NCBI GenBank assembly: GCA_002314525.1
Contig: DCGE01000157.1
Span: 1,324 to 27,880, forward strand
Source of the DNA: Prevotellaceae bacterium UBA1786
Lineage (GTDB): Bacteria; Bacteroidota; Bacteroidia; Bacteroidales; Bacteroidaceae
Direction of reading: 5' to 3'
Length of the DNA stretch: 26,557 bases
Part shown: positions 23,327 to 26,557 of the stretch, in pieces
How the letters are laid out: every line of letters starts with the position of its first letter
Position numbering within the stretch: position 1 is the stretch's first letter
Position numbers and translations under genes: made by a program
The notes under the pieces: model-generated
What the model saw: only the letters and a program-made list of their open reading frames with translations
The model's database searches: none
Told to the model about the DNA's origin: nothing

Positions 23327-24265
23327 ATGCGATTAGCATTAGTATTGCCATGTTACAACGAAGAAGAAGTTCTTGAACTGTCAGTAAAACGACTCAACCA
23401 GCTTTTCTTCGACCTGACAGAAAAACAGAAGATAAGCAGAGACAGTTATGCACTCTTCGTCAATGACGGTAGCAGCGACAGCACATGGGAACTGATCCAG
23501 AGTCTCCACGACAGGTATCCATTCGTAAAAGGACTGAACCTGGCTCATAACGTAGGCCATCAATATGCCATCATGGCTGGCATGATGCAGGCAAAGGATA
23601 TGTGTGATGCCGTCGTCACCATCGATGCAGACCTACAGGATGAACTCGAGTGCATTGAACAGATGATTGACGCTTACAACAATGGTTTTGATGTCGTATA
23701 TGGGGTGAAAGTCCAGCGAACTGCTGACTCATGGCTCAAACGCACATCTGCACAGATATTCTATCGCCTACAGGACAAGATGGGAGTAAAGATGGTATAT
23801 AACCATGCTGACTTCCGTTTCCTGAGCAAGAGGGTTCTTGAGGCACTTTCTAAATATCCTGAACGCAATCTATATCTCAGGGGGCTCATTCCTCAAATCG
23901 GTTTTCCTTCCACAACCGTTGAGGACCATATCACAGAACGCCAGGCTGGTTCGTCAAAATACACTCTCAACAAGATGCTGAATCTTGCTCTCGACGGAAT
24001 CACATCGTTCTCCACAAAGCCATTGTATTACGTAGTTTATACAGGAATTGTATTCATCTTCATCAGCATACTCATTGCCATTTATGTAATCTGGTCACTG
24101 ATTGGAGGCAGTGCCGTTCACGGATGGGCCTCACTGATTTTGTCTGTATGGTTCGTCGGTGGTGTAATCCTCATTGCCATCGGTGCCGTAGGTGCATATA
24201 TCGGCAAGATATACGGTGAAGTCAAACGTCGCCCTCAGTATAACATTCAGGAATTTCTTGACTGA
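23327..24265 (+). CDS. GtrB/ArnC-type polyprenyl-phosphate glycosyltransferase (GT2)
   Basis: The 312-aa protein has a GT2 domain with LPCYNEEE, FVNDGSSDST (Asp47), HNVGHQYAIMAGM and the metal-binding DAD at 100-102 (TIDADLQDE). Two C-terminal membrane helices follow (about 230-255 and 265-290), ending in GKIYGEVKRRPQYNI. This is the architecture of GtrB, ArnC and dolichol-phosphate-mannose synthase-like enzymes, which attach a sugar to undecaprenyl phosphate at the inner face of the membrane. It lies 2 nt after the deacetylase gene, and its stop overlaps the GtrA start in a TGATG. It is likely the loading step of a lipid-linked sugar pathway. Confidence 0.9.
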   Translation: MRLALVLPCYNEEEVLELSVKRLNQLFFDLTEKQKISRDSYALFVNDGSSDSTWELIQSLHDRYPFVKGLNLAHNVGHQYAIMAGMMQAKDMCDAVVTIDADLQDELECIEQMIDAYNNGFDVVYGVKVQRTADSWLKRTSAQIFYRLQDKMGVKMVYNHADFRFLSKRVLEALSKYPERNLYLRGLIPQIGFPSTTVEDHITERQAGSSKYTLNKMLNLALDGITSFSTKPLYYVVYTGIVFIFISILIAIYVIWSLIGGSAVHGWASLILSVWFVGGVILIAIGAVGAYIGKIYGEVKRRPQYNIQEFLD

Positions 24266-24645
24266 TGAAAATCAATCGTGAAGAAATAGGACGCATCATA
24301 CGTTTCGGCATTGTCGGAACAATATCTACTGCAATACACTACGGTGTGTATTACCTGATGCTCAGCATTATCAATCCGAGCATCTCCTACACATGCGGCT
24401 ATCTTGTGGGATTCTGTGTCAACTATATCCTCACCACCTATTTCACGTTCCGTGCGAAGTCATCAATCAAAAACGCGGCTGGTTTTTCAATCAGCCACGT
24501 CATAAACTATTTCCTCGAACTTGGAGTTCTCAACCTTTTCATCTGGGGTGGGATGAACGAACGGCTGGCGGGTATCGTCACTCTTATTGCTGTCGTTCCC
24601 GTCAATTTCCTTATCCTTCGTTTCGTCTATCTCTGGAAACGATAG
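24265..24645 (+). CDS. GtrA-family membrane protein (putative lipid-linked sugar flippase)
   Basis: The 126-aa protein has four hydrophobic segments and the GtrA-family features RFGIVGTISTAIHYGVYYL at the N-terminus, NYILTTYFTFR and the C-terminal NFLILRFVYLWKR. GtrA proteins are thought to move undecaprenyl-phosphate-linked sugars across the inner membrane. The ATG overlaps the GT2 stop by 1 nt (TGATG), indicating translational coupling. Its 3' end overlaps the convergent ArnT-like gene by 19 nt, and no terminator is visible between them. Confidence 0.88.
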   Translation: MKINREEIGRIIRFGIVGTISTAIHYGVYYLMLSIINPSISYTCGYLVGFCVNYILTTYFTFRAKSSIKNAAGFSISHVINYFLELGVLNLFIWGGMNERLAGIVTLIAVVPVNFLILRFVYLWKR

Positions 24646-26366
24646 ACCTGAAGTATCTGTCCCACAACTTCCTTCTCAGAAGTATATAACGGGCCGAAGA
24701 ACTCATAGCCTTCCTTGTCGAAATCCGGAAATCTAAGTGCAAAGTCTTCCTCTCCGATAAGCAGCAGACCGTTACGTGGTTTCTGCTTCATGAAATTCTC
24801 TATCTTGTTGTGGAGGTAAAAGTTCAGTTCGAAGTAATGCACCGGATCGCCTAATGCCTGCTCGCCGATTTCTATATATTCGTACATGGTTCCCTGACCA
24901 TCATCCTGTGCTTCACTGAGAGTCTGGAGTTCGGCTGCAACCGACTTCACCGACTTCACATTCAATGCCGGGTTCTTATATGCACCATCTACTGCCACAT
25001 ATATTGCTATCGTCATTATCAGTGAGAAATACACAAATCCCCGACCCCTCTCACTTGTCCTTACATACACCCACCAGTATCCGCACACGAAAGTAGGTAT
25101 CAGGATCAGCAGCACTTCCCACCATGAACTGATATCGCCAATCGCATTTATAGTTGCAATATTCTCAGCGGCATGATGCCCTGAGAACAGGCTTTCTGGC
25201 ACAAGTCTCATCTTAAACACGATATATGCCACAAACGCTAACAGACCGGCACATGCCAGAAAACCGTTATACGCAGTGAGAGCGAATTTCTTCCTATCTG
25301 CAAGCCACAGCAGGAACTTTGCGATGAAGTATGCAAGGAAAGGATACATCGGCATCAGATAGACGCTCCGTTTGCTCTGAGGGATACAGTAGAACACCAT
25401 TACTATCACAGCTCCCGCAAAAGAGAACAAAGTCACATTGTCAAGTCCCATGAGCCATTTCCAGAACCTGCTCGGAACGTCTTTCCATGCAATGGCTTTA
25501 TTGCTGCCTTTCCAGTCAATGCTGAACAACCCGAAAACAAGTACGAGTGTGAATGGTGCAAGTCCGTACGTCAGTGTCAGGAAGTTGAACCACCAAGGCT
25601 CCACACACGACTCATATCCCATGGAATGAGTCATTCGTCCTATGTTTTCCTCGTACATCAAGTCGTAGAACTCCTGACCGCCTTGCTGATAGGCAGCATA
25701 GTACCACAGTGCAGGTAGCACAAACGACAAGACGGCTGACAGAAGGAGTTTCCAGCATATCTTCCAGAAATTCTCCTTCTTAAGGAGCAGATAGCCTCCC
25801 ATAACAATGCATGGAATGATAAAGCCCACAGGTCCTTTCGTCAATGTGCCGAGTCCCATAAGCAAGATGGAAATCCAAGGCAGACCTTTCCAACCTTTCT
25901 CATACCATCTGAACATCAGATAGAAAGCACCGACTGTCAGAGCCGTGAGAACCATATCGACACGGCAGTTTCCTCCCGCCCGATGCAGTTCCATCGACAC
26001 AAGGCACACCAATGCTGTCACAAGTCCCGTATCTGTGCCCTTTCTTCTAACAAAGAACACGAATGTGCTCATCACCAATGCGATCAGTGCAATGGCCGAC
26101 GGAATTCTGGACGAGAATTCCGTCACCTGCCCTGTTACCATTGAAACAGCAGCGATACACCAATGGAAGAAAGGCGGCTTATAAGGTATCTCACCACCAT
26201 TGTTACGAGGCAGTATCCAGTCACCGCTTTCAAGCATAGACAGCGATACGATTGCTTCACGGGGTTCACCTTTTGTATTATACTCTGCCAGTCCCAGGAA
26301 GGGAATAAGCGTCAGCACACATACGGCCGACAAAAGCCAGAAAATCTGTTTATTCGTAAGATTCAT
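24627..26366 (-). CDS. ArnT-like polyprenyl-phosphate-sugar:lipid A glycosyltransferase (GT83/GT39 type)
   Basis: The 579-aa protein has about a dozen hydrophobic segments. In the first periplasmic loop it has AEYNTKGEPREAIVSLSML followed by SGDW and IPYKPPFFHW, the hallmark of ArnT/PMT-like GT-C transferases, with the acidic residue of GEPRE in the expected catalytic region. The C-terminal domain (about 455-579) is soluble. ArnT enzymes transfer an amino sugar from undecaprenyl phosphate to lipid A phosphates in the periplasm. The ATG at 26366 gives MNLTNKQIFW; an upstream extension to 26411 would cross the promoter. It is convergent with the deacetylase-GT2-GtrA operon that could provide its donor. 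Confidence 0.87.
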   Translation of the reverse strand: MNLTNKQIFWLLSAVCVLTLIPFLGLAEYNTKGEPREAIVSLSMLESGDWILPRNNGGEIPYKPPFFHWCIAAVSMVTGQVTEFSSRIPSAIALIALVMSTFVFFVRRKGTDTGLVTALVCLVSMELHRAGGNCRVDMVLTALTVGAFYLMFRWYEKGWKGLPWISILLMGLGTLTKGPVGFIIPCIVMGGYLLLKKENFWKICWKLLLSAVLSFVLPALWYYAAYQQGGQEFYDLMYEENIGRMTHSMGYESCVEPWWFNFLTLTYGLAPFTLVLVFGLFSIDWKGSNKAIAWKDVPSRFWKWLMGLDNVTLFSFAGAVIVMVFYCIPQSKRSVYLMPMYPFLAYFIAKFLLWLADRKKFALTAYNGFLACAGLLAFVAYIVFKMRLVPESLFSGHHAAENIATINAIGDISSWWEVLLILIPTFVCGYWWVYVRTSERGRGFVYFSLIMTIAIYVAVDGAYKNPALNVKSVKSVAAELQTLSEAQDDGQGTMYEYIEIGEQALGDPVHYFELNFYLHNKIENFMKQKPRNGLLLIGEEDFALRFPDFDKEGYEFFGPLYTSEKEVVGQILQVYRFQR

Positions 26367-26371
26367 GGGTG

Positions 26372-26403
26372 CAAAGTTAACATATAAAGGGCAAATCTGC
26401 AAA
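26372..26403 (-). promoter_or_regulatory. promoter of the ArnT-like gene, predicted leaderless
   Basis: On the minus strand TTTG (26400-26403) is followed after exactly 20 nt by TAACTTTG (26372-26379). Five bases separate the -7 element from the ATG at 26366, the shortest gap in the window. Confidence 0.8.
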
Positions 26404-26405
26404 TA

Positions 26406-26428
26406 ATTCACGATGTTTAATCATGAAT
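26406..26428. promoter_or_regulatory. imperfect inverted repeat between the ArnT-like and gpmI promoters
   Basis: ATTCACGAT and ATCATGAAT flank a 5-nt centre, with one mismatch (a G-U pair in RNA). It lies directly upstream of the -33 TTTG of the ArnT-like gene and is followed by three imperfect 7-bp AATTATC repeats (26426-26446). The region is very AT-rich, so chance is possible. Confidence 0.25.
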
Positions 26429-26465
26429 TATCAATTATCAATCATCCATTGTCATTTTTTTTTAC

Positions 26466-26473
26466 TACCTTTG
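26466..26473 (+). promoter_or_regulatory. -7 element of gpmI
   Basis: TACCTTTG fits TAnnTTTG and ends 44 nt before the ATG at 26518. No good -33 TTTG is visible, because the upstream sequence is AT-rich. Confidence 0.6.
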
Positions 26474-26517
26474 CACCACATTATTAAATATATAGGACAA
26501 TACTAAATTTTACAACA

Positions 26518-26557
26518 ATGAAAAAAGCATTATTGATGATTCTCGACGGATGGGGAA
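26518..26557 (+). CDS. gpmI: 2,3-bisphosphoglycerate-independent phosphoglycerate mutase, first 13 codons (cut by window edge)
   Basis: The translation MKKALLMILDGWG contains the conserved N-terminal LDGWG of cofactor-independent phosphoglycerate mutase, in which Asp10 is a manganese ligand. The enzyme interconverts 3- and 2-phosphoglycerate in glycolysis. Only the beginning is present. It is divergent from the ArnT-like gene and marks the housekeeping right border of the envelope locus. Confidence 0.85.
   Translation, partial: MKKALLMILDGWG

Overview
This window looks like a chromosomal segment of a Bacteroidota bacterium, most likely a Prevotella-type member of Prevotellaceae. The evidence is recurrent Bacteroidota promoter elements (TAnnTTTG, sometimes with an upstream TTTG at 19-20 nt spacing), an acidic surface-lipoprotein export signal, and a Bacteroidota-style C-terminal tail on a secreted protein. 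I see no rRNA, tRNA, CRISPR array, integrase or insertion sequence, and no gene-free stretch longer than about 250 bases.

Layout: (1) 1-1093, minus: an omega-amidase gene overlapping the start of iorA, which runs off the left edge. (2) 1180-2085, plus: an LpxL-type lipid A acyltransferase. (3) 2044-6746, minus: a tightly packed four-gene operon of a HisC-like PLP enzyme, a LicC-like cytidylyltransferase, a CDP-glycerol glycerophosphotransferase-family protein and an LtaS-like membrane phosphotransferase. It reads like a pathway that makes, activates and transfers a phosphorylated (amino)alkyl headgroup. (4) 6878-8083, plus: an unrecognised conserved enzyme, closed by a clear terminator. (5) 8130-15157, minus: two very large surface proteins. 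One is a secreted protein with nine Big_2 Ig-like domains; the other is a lipoprotein with a coiled-coil stalk containing phage-fibre-like YYTKxEVD motifs. A terminator-like hairpin lies directly against the start codon of the Big_2 gene. (6) 15355-16362, plus: a probable outer-membrane protein. (7) 16359-18099, minus: a GT10 fucosyltransferase-like gene and a KdkA/WaaP-like sugar kinase. (8) 18349-22430, minus: a second LtaS-like phosphotransferase, a GT9 heptosyltransferase-like enzyme and a GT87-like membrane glycosyltransferase. (9) 22545-24645, plus: a NodB-type deacetylase, a GtrB/ArnC-type GT2 and a GtrA flippase, facing a convergent ArnT-like transferase (24627-26366, minus). (10) 26518-end, plus: the first codons of phosphoglycerate mutase gpmI.

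Taken together, most of the window between iorA and gpmI is a cell-envelope (LPS/lipid A and phosphate decoration) locus. Two sub-systems stand out as inferences from gene content. One is an Arn-like route: GT2 loads a sugar on a lipid carrier, a NodB enzyme deacylates it, GtrA flips it, and the ArnT-like enzyme transfers it. The other is the CDP-headgroup operon at 2044-6746. A regulatory oddity is that four envelope genes have their -7 promoter element only 5-7 nt before the ATG, which predicts leaderless or nearly leaderless mRNAs.
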